Shown: piece after piece, positions 1 to 5,905 of the stretch
How positions within the stretch are numbered: position 1 is the first letter of the stretch
How the letters are laid out: every line of letters starts with the position of its first letter
NCBI GenBank assembly: GCA_958422845.1
Contig: CATZPU010000047.1
Location: 1 to 7,574, forward strand
Direction of reading: 5' to 3'
DNA length: 7,574 nt
Source of the DNA: an uncultured Lachnospiraceae bacterium
Lineage (GTDB): Bacteria > Bacillota > Clostridia > Lachnospirales > Lachnospiraceae
Made by a program: the position numbers and the translations under genes
The notes under the pieces: generated by a model
Databases searched by the model: none
The model's input: only the letters and a program-made list of their open reading frames with translations
What the model was told of the DNA's origin: nothing

Positions 1-525
1 AGATGTTATATCTTTTCTATCTACTGCATCTCCCTCTGCAAGGATCGACATTCTCGGAGCGCGTCCGAGCGGGCCACCTTCTTTCTTTACGCCTGCAAAG
101 AGATGTACTTCGCTTTCTTTTGCAAGCCATGATTCACGGTTGCCGCTGACACCGATGATCTTACAGCCGTTGTTCTTTACGGCAAGGACGGTGGAGCGCA
201 TCTCGGCAGTCTCGCCGCTGTTTGAGATAAAGATCACGACGTCGCCCGGCACAAGCTGTCCGCAGGAGCCGTGAACGGCTTCCGTACCGTGCAGGAAATA
301 CGTCGGATTTCCTGTCGAGGACATAACGGAAGCGATATAGCCGGAAATATGTCCCGGCTTGCCGATGCCTGATACGTGAACGCGTCCGCCGTTTTTCTGC
401 GCGTCTTTGATCAGGTCAGCCGCTGCCTCTACCTCGCTGTAGTCCATATTGTCGATAAATTCGCTCAGATCATTTTTTACTGTATCAAGGAAAAATGAGT
501 AAGCCTCTTTACATTTTGCATCCAT
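1..525 (-). CDS. SIS-domain sugar-phosphate isomerase (KpsF/KdsD-like), 3' end missing
   Basis: The reverse strand is open from an ATG at 525-523 to the window edge, giving 175 residues with no stop, so the C-terminus is cut off. The start is supported by a GGAGGG ribosome binding site (533-538) 7 nt upstream. The sequence carries the sugar-isomerase fold signature: GIGKPGH (residues 53-59), then STGNPTYF and GTEAVHG (80-86), and the phosphate-binding ISNSGE loop (100-105). The later EVHL...GGPLGRAP stretch (139-157) lines up with the region KdsD/KpsF arabinose-5-phosphate isomerases use around EVHL...PLGLAP. Members of this group interconvert aldose and ketose phosphates in the cytoplasm. 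There is no room to see CBS domains, and stand-alone SIS proteins of about 200 residues are common, so only a few dozen residues may be missing. It follows the ribokinase-like gene by 16 nt and is presumably translated from the same mRNA. The family is clear; the exact substrate is not. Confidence 0.85.
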   Translation of the reverse strand, partial: MDAKCKEAYSFFLDTVKNDLSEFIDNMDYSEVEAAADLIKDAQKNGGRVHVSGIGKPGHISGYIASVMSSTGNPTYFLHGTEAVHGSCGQLVPGDVVIFISNSGETAEMRSTVLAVKNNGCKIIGVSGNRESWLAKESEVHLFAGVKKEGGPLGRAPRMSILAEGDAVDRKDITS

Positions 526-541
526 GTGAAAACCCTCCAGA

Positions 542-1537
542 TCAAGATTTAAGTGCGGAAGTATCCGGTACGCAGCCGGTTCTTTCCTTAAGGAAGGCTT
601 CTACCTTCTCAAGTGTCGGCAGAGACGGCATCGCACCCATCGCGGATACGGTAAGCGCAGCCGTATGGTTTGCGAATTTCAGCGTCTCATCGTATCCCCA
701 TCCGCAGCTAAGTCCTACGGAGAGAGCGCCTACGAAAGAGTCTCCGGCAGCAGTCGGATCGACCGCCATGATATTCTCTGCACACGGGCTGTAGAAAACG
801 CCGTCCTTTTCTGTATCAAGGATCGCGCCTGCCTCTCCGAGCGTGATCAGGACATTTTTTACGCCCTTTGCTTTAAGCGCTGCGGTAGCAACCTTTGCTT
901 CGTCCATATTGACGCCCTTTCCCTCGTGGGAGATCTTTATGCCTACCATGTCGTAAGCTTCATGCTCATTCGGGGAGATGTACGTCAGGTGGGAGAGCAG
1001 CTCGTCAGAAAGCGGTGCGCTCGGAGCGGAATTGAGCATGACCGGAACGCCTTTTTCGTATGCGTATGCGGCTACAAGCTCATTGATCTCCATCGGGATC
1101 TCGAGCTGAAGGACAACGAGATCGTAATCTGCGATCTTCTCCTTGAGGAAAGCTACGTCCTCCGGTGTGATGCTCATATTGGAACCGGACAGTACGATGA
1201 TACGGTTTACTGTCTGTTTGCCCGGAGCTTCCTCAAGAATGATAACGCTGCATCCTGACGGGAGCTTGTCATCATACAGGATGTATTCTGTATTGATGCC
1301 GGCTTCTTTGCAGGTCTTTACCATGTCTTCACCGTTGCTGTCATGACCGAGCTTGCCGACCATCGTGACGTCGGCGCCGAGGCGTGCCATCTGTACAGCC
1401 TGATTTGCTCCCTTTCCACCGGGAGCTTTTGAAAAGGTACCGCCGAGAACGGTCTGTCCTTCACGCGGAAATACTTCTGTAGTGGCAATCTGATCCATAA
1501 CGAAACTGCCGACTACGAGAATCTTTGGTTTTGCCAT
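542..1537 (-). CDS. rbsK: Ribokinase-like PfkB-family sugar kinase
   Basis: A 331-residue cytoplasmic carbohydrate kinase that would transfer phosphate from ATP to a sugar such as ribose. Visible family marks are the N-terminal GSFVMD strand (10-15), the first PfkB signature with GGKGANQ (40-46), LQLEIP (143-148), SPNEHEA (188-194), ITLGEAGA (231-238) and the second signature DPTAAGDSF (260-268), whose Asp266 should be the catalytic base. GAMPSLPT (301-308) near the end is typical of ribokinases. It is about 20-25 residues longer than E. coli RbsK, with a short extension after the last helix. The ATG at 1537-1535 has a strong AGAAAGGAG site (1546-1554) 8 nt upstream. Relative to E. coli RbsK the Asn of the GSINAD ribose-contact motif is Val13 here and the Thr/Ile after the DT is altered (DPTAAGD), so ribose as substrate is likely but not certain. 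It is the first gene of a leftward pair with a SIS isomerase. Confidence 0.9.
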   Translation of the reverse strand: MAKPKILVVGSFVMDQIATTEVFPREGQTVLGGTFSKAPGGKGANQAVQMARLGADVTMVGKLGHDSNGEDMVKTCKEAGINTEYILYDDKLPSGCSVIILEEAPGKQTVNRIIVLSGSNMSITPEDVAFLKEKIADYDLVVLQLEIPMEINELVAAYAYEKGVPVMLNSAPSAPLSDELLSHLTYISPNEHEAYDMVGIKISHEGKGVNMDEAKVATAALKAKGVKNVLITLGEAGAILDTEKDGVFYSPCAENIMAVDPTAAGDSFVGALSVGLSCGWGYDETLKFANHTAALTVSAMGAMPSLPTLEKVEAFLKERTGCVPDTSALKS

Positions 1538-1575
1538 TTTTATAACTCCTTTCTATTTATACTTGCATTGAATTT

Positions 1576-1615
1576 AGAATATCAAATAATATCAGAAAAA
1601 GCAACATTTGTGCAA
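1576..1615 (-). promoter_or_regulatory. Candidate leftward promoter(s) of the kinase gene
   Basis: Reading the minus strand there are two overlapping weak sigma-A-type options: TTGCAC (1610-1615) with TATTAT (1586-1591) at 18 bp spacing, and TTGCTT (1599-1604) with TATTCT (1576-1581) at 17 bp. Either would give a short A/T-rich leader of about 30-45 nt before the kinase ATG. Neither -35 box is close to consensus, which fits a regulated promoter, but the choice between them is not decidable from sequence. Confidence 0.4.
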
Positions 1616-1625
1616 AAGATTTTGC
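1612..1625. promoter_or_regulatory. 14-bp inverted repeat, candidate operator
   Basis: GCAAAA and TTTTGC form perfect 6-bp arms around a GA centre. The repeat overlaps the -35 side of the proposed kinase promoter and lies upstream of the rightward promoter, a position suited to a repressor controlling the sugar genes. The size and symmetry recall LacI-family operators, but the usual central CG is absent and no regulator gene is in the window. Confidence 0.35.
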
Positions 1626-1646
1626 GAAGTACAGAAAATGAGACTA

Positions 1647-1675
1647 TTGACTTTTGGACAGGATAGTAGTACAAA
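1647..1675 (+). promoter_or_regulatory. Candidate sigma-A promoter of the HAAS gene
   Basis: TTGACT (1647-1652) is one mismatch from the -35 consensus and is followed after 17 bp by TACAAA (1670-1675), four of six matches to the -10 box. Transcription would start near 1682, leaving a leader of about 25 nt that includes the GAGGGG ribosome binding site (1697-1702) of the gene starting at 1707. Confidence 0.55.
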
Positions 1676-1706
1676 ATAAGAAAAATGAAAGAAAAAGAGG
1701 GGCTGT

Positions 1707-2207
1707 ATGACAAAAAATGAATTTCTTGATACGCTTGCACGTGTATTGAACAGAGAGCTTTCGGAATCAGAGGTGCGCAGCAATATCCGTTATTATGAGG
1801 ATTATATCGGCCAACAGACGGCGGGGGGACGAAGCGAAGAGGAGGTGCTTCGTGAGCTTGGCGATCCGCGGCTGATCGCACGCACGATCCTGCAGGTGGA
1901 TCAGCAGCGCGAGGAGGCGCAGGACGGATATACGTCAGACGCATACGACTCACAGACTGTCTATACGGAGAACGGGGACGGGACATACCATGAGTCGTAT
2001 GAGCAGGAAGACGGAGGGCAGGCTCCGTTTGGCGGCAGGGTAAAGGTATACGGCTTTGGATGGAAGCAGTGGCTGATCGTGATCCTCGTTCTTCTGATGA
2101 TATTTACGATCCTTGGAACGGTATTCGCCGTCGTGTGGAGGCTTTTTCCGTTTATACTTCTTGGCGCAGGTCTGTGGTGGCTTTATAAGAGATTTCTGTC
2201 GAGGTAA
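1707..2207 (+). CDS. HAAS/DUF1700-type small membrane protein
   Basis: A 166-residue protein with three visible parts. Residues 1-65 match the HAAS (DUF1700) signalling domain pattern: M-K-x-E-F-L-x-x-L at the start, L-S-E-S-E then YYEDYI in the second helix, and the closing S-E-E-E-V-L-R-E-L-G-D-P-R-L-I-A motif. Residues 66-115 are a hydrophilic linker rich in Asp, Glu, Gln and Gly, with several Tyr (DGY, DAY, VY, TY, SY). Residues about 122-144 and 146-160 are two closely spaced hydrophobic segments ending in YKRFLSR, probably a membrane hairpin or one helix plus a re-entrant segment. HAAS proteins are usually encoded next to a PadR-type regulator and are thought to relay membrane or envelope signals; no PadR gene is visible here. 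The ATG is preceded by GAGGGG only 4 nt away. It has its own promoter and lies 156 bp upstream of apt. The domain call is good; the molecular function is unknown. Confidence 0.8.
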   Translation: MTKNEFLDTLARVLNRELSESEVRSNIRYYEDYIGQQTAGGRSEEEVLRELGDPRLIARTILQVDQQREEAQDGYTSDAYDSQTVYTENGDGTYHESYEQEDGGQAPFGGRVKVYGFGWKQWLIVILVLLMIFTILGTVFAVVWRLFPFILLGAGLWWLYKRFLSR

Positions 2208-2242
2208 CAGGGGGCTTTTGGCGGCGGTACAGCCGTATTTTG

Positions 2243-2260
2243 GCAGACAGGCGCGTCTGC
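2243..2260. other. 6-bp hairpin downstream of the HAAS gene, without U-tract
   Basis: GCAGAC (2243-2248) and GTCTGC (2255-2260) can pair around a 6-nt loop AGGCGC. A weaker CGGC/GCCG stem lies just before it (2222-2235) and is followed by TATTTT. Neither is a convincing intrinsic terminator, so transcription from the HAAS gene may run on into apt. Confidence 0.35.
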
Positions 2261-2280
2261 GCGTGAGAGCCGTTTGACAG

Positions 2281-2309
2281 TTGCGAAAAATGGGGAAAAA
2301 TGTTATACT
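2281..2309 (+). promoter_or_regulatory. Candidate extended -10 promoter of the apt-rel operon
   Basis: TTGCGA (2281-2286) and TATACT (2304-2309) are separated by 17 bp, and TG at 2301-2302 makes an extended -10 element. Transcription would begin around 2316, giving a leader of about 48 nt. A perfect TATAAT (2326-2331) just downstream lacks a recognisable -35 at proper distance and could be a second, weaker start. Confidence 0.55.
2285..2302 (+). repeat. 8-bp tandem direct repeat inside the apt promoter
   Basis: GAAAAATG occurs at 2285-2292 and again at 2295-2302, a 10-bp period that fills the spacer between the proposed -35 and -10 boxes. A third copy at 2359-2366 includes the apt start codon. 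A-tract phasing of about one helical turn could bend the promoter or offer two sites on one DNA face. Confidence 0.5.
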
Positions 2310-2363
2310 GTCATTTGACGCATTTTATAATGAGGTTGTATAACCCAAAAAGGAGCGGGAAAA

Positions 2364-2888
2364 ATGAAAAAGATAGAAGAGTATGTGAGAAGTATACCGG
2401 ATTTTCCGGAGCCGGGAATCATTTTTCGGGATGTGACGAGTATTTTGCAGGATGCACAGGGACTCAGACTTGCGATCGACCTGATGCAGGAAAAGTTAAA
2501 AGACGTAGATTTTGACGTTGTGGCGGGAACGGAGTCACGCGGTTTCATTTTCGGAGTTCCTATTGCGTACAATATGGAGAAATCCTTTGTTCCGGTGAGA
2601 AAAAAGGGCAAGCTGCCATGCGAGACAGTCTCGATGGAGTATGATCTTGAGTACGGAACGGCTGAGATAGAGATACACAAGGATGCGATCCGACCGGGAC
2701 AGAAGGTCGTAGTGATCGACGATCTGATCGCTACAGGCGGTACGGTCGAGGCGGCAGTCAAGCTGATCGAAAAGCTTGGCGGCGAGGTTGTAAAGATCGT
2801 TTTCCTGATGGAGCTTGCAGGTCTTGAGGGACGCAAAAAGCTTGAGGGATACGATGTGGAATCAGTGATTTGTTACGAGGGAAAATAA
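2364..2888 (+). CDS. apt: Adenine phosphoribosyltransferase
   Basis: A 174-residue cytoplasmic enzyme of purine salvage that joins adenine to PRPP to make AMP and pyrophosphate. The full length matches the bacterial family. Seen in order: FPEPGIIFRDVT (14-25), typical of the APRT N-terminus; GTESRGFIFG (55-64); the mobile-loop region VRKKGKLP (78-85); and the PRPP-binding motif VVVIDDLIATGGT (115-127) with the acidic pair Asp119-Asp120. The ATG has an AGGAG site (2351-2355) 8 nt upstream. It is the first gene of a rightward run with rel, which begins 60 nt after its stop. Clustering with rel is common in Firmicutes and makes sense because salvage AMP and GTP/ATP levels bear on alarmone metabolism. 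No missing key residue or frame damage is visible. Confidence 0.96.
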   Translation: MKKIEEYVRSIPDFPEPGIIFRDVTSILQDAQGLRLAIDLMQEKLKDVDFDVVAGTESRGFIFGVPIAYNMEKSFVPVRKKGKLPCETVSMEYDLEYGTAEIEIHKDAIRPGQKVVVIDDLIATGGTVEAAVKLIEKLGGEVVKIVFLMELAGLEGRKKLEGYDVESVICYEGK

Positions 2889-2890
2889 AA

Positions 2891-2925
2891 CAGTCCGGAC
2901 GGCCGGCAGCGTCTGTTCCGAACTG
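2891..2925 (+). other. Imperfect stem-loop between apt and rel
   Basis: CAGT (2891-2894) pairs with ACTG (2922-2925), and after one C-A mismatch CGGA (2896-2899) pairs with TCCG (2917-2920), enclosing a G/C-rich 17-nt loop that contains the palindrome GCCGGC (2902-2907). There is no following U-run, so it is not an ordinary terminator. It occupies almost the whole gap and ends about 15 nt before the rel ribosome binding site. Confidence 0.55.
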
Positions 2926-2939
2926 TGATCAAAGAAAAT

Positions 2940-2944
2940 GGTGA
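2940..2944 (+). promoter_or_regulatory. Ribosome binding site deciding the rel start
   Basis: GGTGA (2940-2944) can pair with the 16S tail within its AAGGAGGTGA complement. The implied distance from the aligned GGAGG position to the ATG at 2949 is about 7 nt, which is normal. The upstream GTG at 2925 has no Shine-Dalgarno sequence and lies in the base of a stem. Confidence 0.55.
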
Positions 2945-2948
2945 GGTT

Positions 2949-5252
2949 ATGGCGGCAGATACGAGAACAAAACAGCAAAGAGTCGATGAGATTAAAAAAG
3001 CAGATGCCAGTGTAAAGACGATGGAGGATTTCACGAGTCCTGACATTTTGTATCAGGAACTGATCGACAGTGTCAGAAAATACCATCCGTCTGATGATAT
3101 TTCCATGATAGAGAAGGCTTACAAGATCGCGTATGATGCGCATAAAGATCAGCGCCGCAAATCGGGCGAGCCGTATATTATCCATCCGCTGTGCGTAGGC
3201 ATCATTCTTGCAGATCTGGAGCTTGACAAGGAGACGATCGTTGCAGGGCTTCTGCATGATGTGGTTGAGGATACCGTCATGACGTCAGAGCAGCTAAAGG
3301 CAGAGTTCGGCGAGGAAGTCGAGCTTTTGGTGGACGGCGTCACGAAGTTGGGACAGCTCAATTATTCGGCGGATAAGGTCGAGGTACAGGCGGAGAATCT
3401 GCGCAAGATGTTTCTTGCGATGGCAAAGGATATCAGGGTGATCCTTATAAAGCTTGCAGACCGGCTGCACAATATGCGTACGCTGAAATACATGCGTCCG
3501 GAAAAGCAGCGCGAGAAAGCGCGGGAGACGATGGATATTTACGCGCCGATCGCACACAGGCTCGGTATCTCCAAGATCAAGGTGGAGCTCGACGACCTGT
3601 CGCTTAAGTATCTTGAGCCGGAAGTTTACTACGATCTGGTAGAAAAGATCGCGCTGAAAAAGGATGCCAGACAGGCGTTTGTCAACAGCATCGTAAAGGA
3701 AGTCAGCCAGCATATCGAGGCGGCGGGGATCAAAGCGCAGATAGACGGGCGTATCAAGCACTTTTTCAGTATATACAAGAAAATGGTAAATCAGCAGAAA
3801 ACGCTGGATCAGATATATGACCTTTTTGCAGTGCGCATCATTGTCGATACGGTGAAGGACTGCTACGCGGCGCTCGGCGTGATCCACGAGATGTATAAGC
3901 CGATACCGGGGCGGTTCAAGGATTATATCGCGATGCCGAAACAGAATATGTACCAGTCTCTGCATACGACGCTGATCGGGCCGAACGGTACGCCGTTCGA
4001 GATACAGATACGTACGTTTGAGATGCACCGGACGGCTGAGTACGGTATCGCAGCTCACTGGAAATACAAGGAAGCCGCAGGCGGCAAGAGCGTCGATACG
4101 AAGAGCGAGGAGGAGAAGCTTTCCTGGCTGCGTCAGGTACTTGACTGGCAGATGTCGGACAACAGGGAGTTTATGAGCCTTCTAAAGAGCGATTTTGACC
4201 TGTTTTCCGAGAGCGTATACTGCTTTACTCCGTCAGGAGACGTAAAGAACCTGCCGAACGGCTCGACTCCGATCGATTTTGCATACAGCATCCACAGCGC
4301 GGTCGGCAACCGTATGATCGGCGCCCGCGTCAACGGAAAGCTCGTGACGATCGATTATGTGATACAGAACGGCGACCGCATCGAGATCATTACATCACAG
4401 AATTCGCGCGGACCAAGTCGGGACTGGCTCAAGATCGTCAAGAGTTCGCAGGCAAAGAATAAGATCAACCAGTGGTTTAAGCAGGAATTAAAAGAAGATA
4501 ACATTATAAAGGGCAAGGAGATGCTCGCTTCGTACTGTAAGTCGAAGGCGATCGTGCAGTCGGACATCATGAAGCCGGAATACGTCGAGCGCGTACTGTC
4601 AAAGTACGGCTTCCGTGACTGGGATTCTGTGCTTGCTGCGCTTGGACATGGCGGACTGAAGGAAGGTCAGGTCGTGAATAAGCTCATGGAAGGCTACGAG
4701 CAGGATCATAAGAAAACGGTGACAGACGAGCAGATCATCGAGGTGGTACAAAATGCAAAGGAAGCCGCTCCGGTGCGCGTTCAGAAGTCAAAGGGCGGCA
4801 TTACGGTACAGGGAATAGACGATATCAGCGTTCGTTTTGCGAAGTGCTGCAGTCCTGTTCCGGGCGATGAGATCATCGGATTTGTGACGCGCGGACGCGG
4901 CGTGACGATCCACCGCACAGACTGTATCAATGTGATCAATCTTCCGGAGGAGGAGAGAGCGCGGATCATCGACGCAGAGTGGCAGAAGGCAGCCGTGGTA
5001 GGTGACAAAGGCATGTATGTAGCGGAGATCATGATCTACAGCACAGACCGTACAGGCCTTCTTGTCGATATTATGAAGCTGTTTACGGAGCGTAAGGTCG
5101 ATGTGACTTCCGTGAACTGCCGGACGAATAAGCAGGGGATCGCGACAATCGCCATGTCATTTGAGATCTCAGATAAGCATACGCTCAACTACATGATAGA
5201 CAAGATACGTCAGGTGGAGAGCGTGATCGATGTGGAACGAACGACAGGCTGA
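2949..5252 (+). CDS. rel: Bifunctional (p)ppGpp synthetase/hydrolase, Rel
   Basis: A long-form RelA/SpoT homologue of 767 residues that makes (p)ppGpp from GTP or GDP and ATP and also degrades it to run the stringent response. An HD hydrolase domain comes first with IIHP (77-80), HDVVEDT (103-109) and ADRLHN (170-175), so hydrolysis should be intact. The synthetase domain follows: GRIKHFFSIYKK (267-278), YDLFAVR with Asp291, and EIQIRT with Glu351. RFKD (322-325) is the RxKD form found in bifunctional Rel, unlike the acidic ExDD form of RelA synthetases. Then come a TGS domain (about 420-482), a helical part, the Cys/His cluster Cys633, Cys634, His655, Cys659, and a C-terminal ACT domain (about 688-764). 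The C-terminal part senses uncharged tRNA on the ribosome in known relatives. I chose ATG 2949; an in-frame GTG at 2925 would add 8 residues. It sits 60 nt after apt and 21 nt before the next gene. Confidence 0.96.
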   Translation: MAADTRTKQQRVDEIKKADASVKTMEDFTSPDILYQELIDSVRKYHPSDDISMIEKAYKIAYDAHKDQRRKSGEPYIIHPLCVGIILADLELDKETIVAGLLHDVVEDTVMTSEQLKAEFGEEVELLVDGVTKLGQLNYSADKVEVQAENLRKMFLAMAKDIRVILIKLADRLHNMRTLKYMRPEKQREKARETMDIYAPIAHRLGISKIKVELDDLSLKYLEPEVYYDLVEKIALKKDARQAFVNSIVKEVSQHIEAAGIKAQIDGRIKHFFSIYKKMVNQQKTLDQIYDLFAVRIIVDTVKDCYAALGVIHEMYKPIPGRFKDYIAMPKQNMYQSLHTTLIGPNGTPFEIQIRTFEMHRTAEYGIAAHWKYKEAAGGKSVDTKSEEEKLSWLRQVLDWQMSDNREFMSLLKSDFDLFSESVYCFTPSGDVKNLPNGSTPIDFAYSIHSAVGNRMIGARVNGKLVTIDYVIQNGDRIEIITSQNSRGPSRDWLKIVKSSQAKNKINQWFKQELKEDNIIKGKEMLASYCKSKAIVQSDIMKPEYVERVLSKYGFRDWDSVLAALGHGGLKEGQVVNKLMEGYEQDHKKTVTDEQIIEVVQNAKEAAPVRVQKSKGGITVQGIDDISVRFAKCCSPVPGDEIIGFVTRGRGVTIHRTDCINVINLPEEERARIIDAEWQKAAVVGDKGMYVAEIMIYSTDRTGLLVDIMKLFTERKVDVTSVNCRTNKQGIATIAMSFEISDKHTLNYMIDKIRQVESVIDVERTTG

Positions 5253-5273
5253 TCTGATACAGAGGATAAGATA

Positions 5274-5900
5274 ATGAAAAATATTCAGATAGAGACGCTG
5301 GTGCTTGGCAGTATGGCAGTCAACTGCTATCTTGTGATGCACCGCGCGACGAAAAAAACGGTGATCATCGATCCGGGAGCACAGCCGGAGCGTGTGATCG
5401 ACAAAGCAGAAAAAATGGGAGCAAGCCCCGTTGCGATCCTTCTGACGCACGGTCACTTCGACCATATCGGAGCAGTAGAGAAGCTTCGGGAGCATTTTGA
5501 GATTCCAGTCTGCGCGCTTTTGCCGGAACGGGAGATTTTGGAAGATACGCAGAAAAATCTCTCCGTCCTGTTCGGAGAGCCTTTGACCGTGGCAGCCGAC
5601 AGAATGCTTCATGACGGCGAGAGCGTGTCTTTCGGAGACATGGAGATTCAGGTACTGCATACGGCAGGACATACGATTGGCGGCGCGTGCTACTATATGC
5701 CAGAGGAAGGCGTGCTGTTTTCCGGAGATACGTTGTTTTGCGCAAGCGTGGGCAGGACAGATTTTCCGACAGGCAGCATGAGCGCGCTGCACACTTCGAT
5801 CCATACGAAACTGTTTGTGCTTCCGGAGGATACGATCGTATATCCGGGGCATGGCGAGGCAACTGACATCAGCTACGAGAAACGGTATAATCCGTATTAA
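5274..5900 (+). CDS. Metallo-beta-lactamase-fold hydrolase, glyoxalase II-like
   Basis: A 208-residue cytoplasmic hydrolase with the full set of metal ligands for a two-metal site: THGHFDH (58-64; His59, His61, Asp63, His64), AGHT (His133), SGDTLF (Asp152) and YPGHGE (His193). VGRTDFPTGS (159-168) and the closing I-S-Y-E-K-R-Y-N-P-Y are typical of the short YqgX/GloB-like group, which lacks the C-terminal glutathione-binding domain of classical glyoxalase II. It may hydrolyse a thioester of a low-molecular-weight thiol, but the substrate cannot be told from sequence. The ATG has AGAGGA (5261-5266) 7 nt upstream. It follows rel by 21 nt and precedes hemZ by 5 nt, so it belongs to the same transcript. 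Confidence 0.92.
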   Translation: MKNIQIETLVLGSMAVNCYLVMHRATKKTVIIDPGAQPERVIDKAEKMGASPVAILLTHGHFDHIGAVEKLREHFEIPVCALLPEREILEDTQKNLSVLFGEPLTVAADRMLHDGESVSFGDMEIQVLHTAGHTIGGACYYMPEEGVLFSGDTLFCASVGRTDFPTGSMSALHTSIHTKLFVLPEDTIVYPGHGEATDISYEKRYNPY

Positions 5901-5905
5901 AGACA

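Noticed and set aside
495..1258. Plus-strand open frames of 99 and 197 codons opposite the kinase and isomerase genes
   Set aside because: They have no ribosome binding site or recognisable motif and lie antisense to strongly supported PfkB and SIS coding sequence.
1685..1720. Eleven-codon upstream frame overlapping the HAAS start
   Set aside because: No ribosome binding site, and the predicted transcript start is only a few bases upstream; it is probably chance.
1582..1986. Minus-strand frame of 134 codons crossing the divergent promoter region
   Set aside because: It is antisense to the HAAS gene, runs through the promoters, and its product is a low-complexity Arg/Pro/Ser and Phe-rich sequence without family features.
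2222..2240. Intrinsic terminator after the HAAS gene
   Set aside because: The stem is only 4 bp and the T-run is short and interrupted, so it was noted only as a weak hairpin.
2274..2279. Perfect TTGACA upstream of apt
   Set aside because: The nearest good -10 (2304) is 24 bp away, and no -10-like sequence lies at 16-18 bp, so it is not a usable -35 box.
2315..2344. TTGACG with TATAAC at 18 bp as an apt promoter
   Set aside because: The resulting start near 2351 would remove or cut into the AGGAG ribosome binding site of apt.
3294..4058. Minus-strand frame of 254 codons inside rel
   Set aside because: Long antisense frames arise from the codon bias of the rel gene; the product is Arg/Leu/His-rich with no family features, while the sense strand encodes conserved Rel domains.
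2949..5252. High density of GATC tetramers, considered as a methylation or mismatch-repair signal
   Set aside because: It follows from frequent use of ATC for isoleucine after codons ending in G and similar codon preferences; no clustering outside coding sequence was seen.
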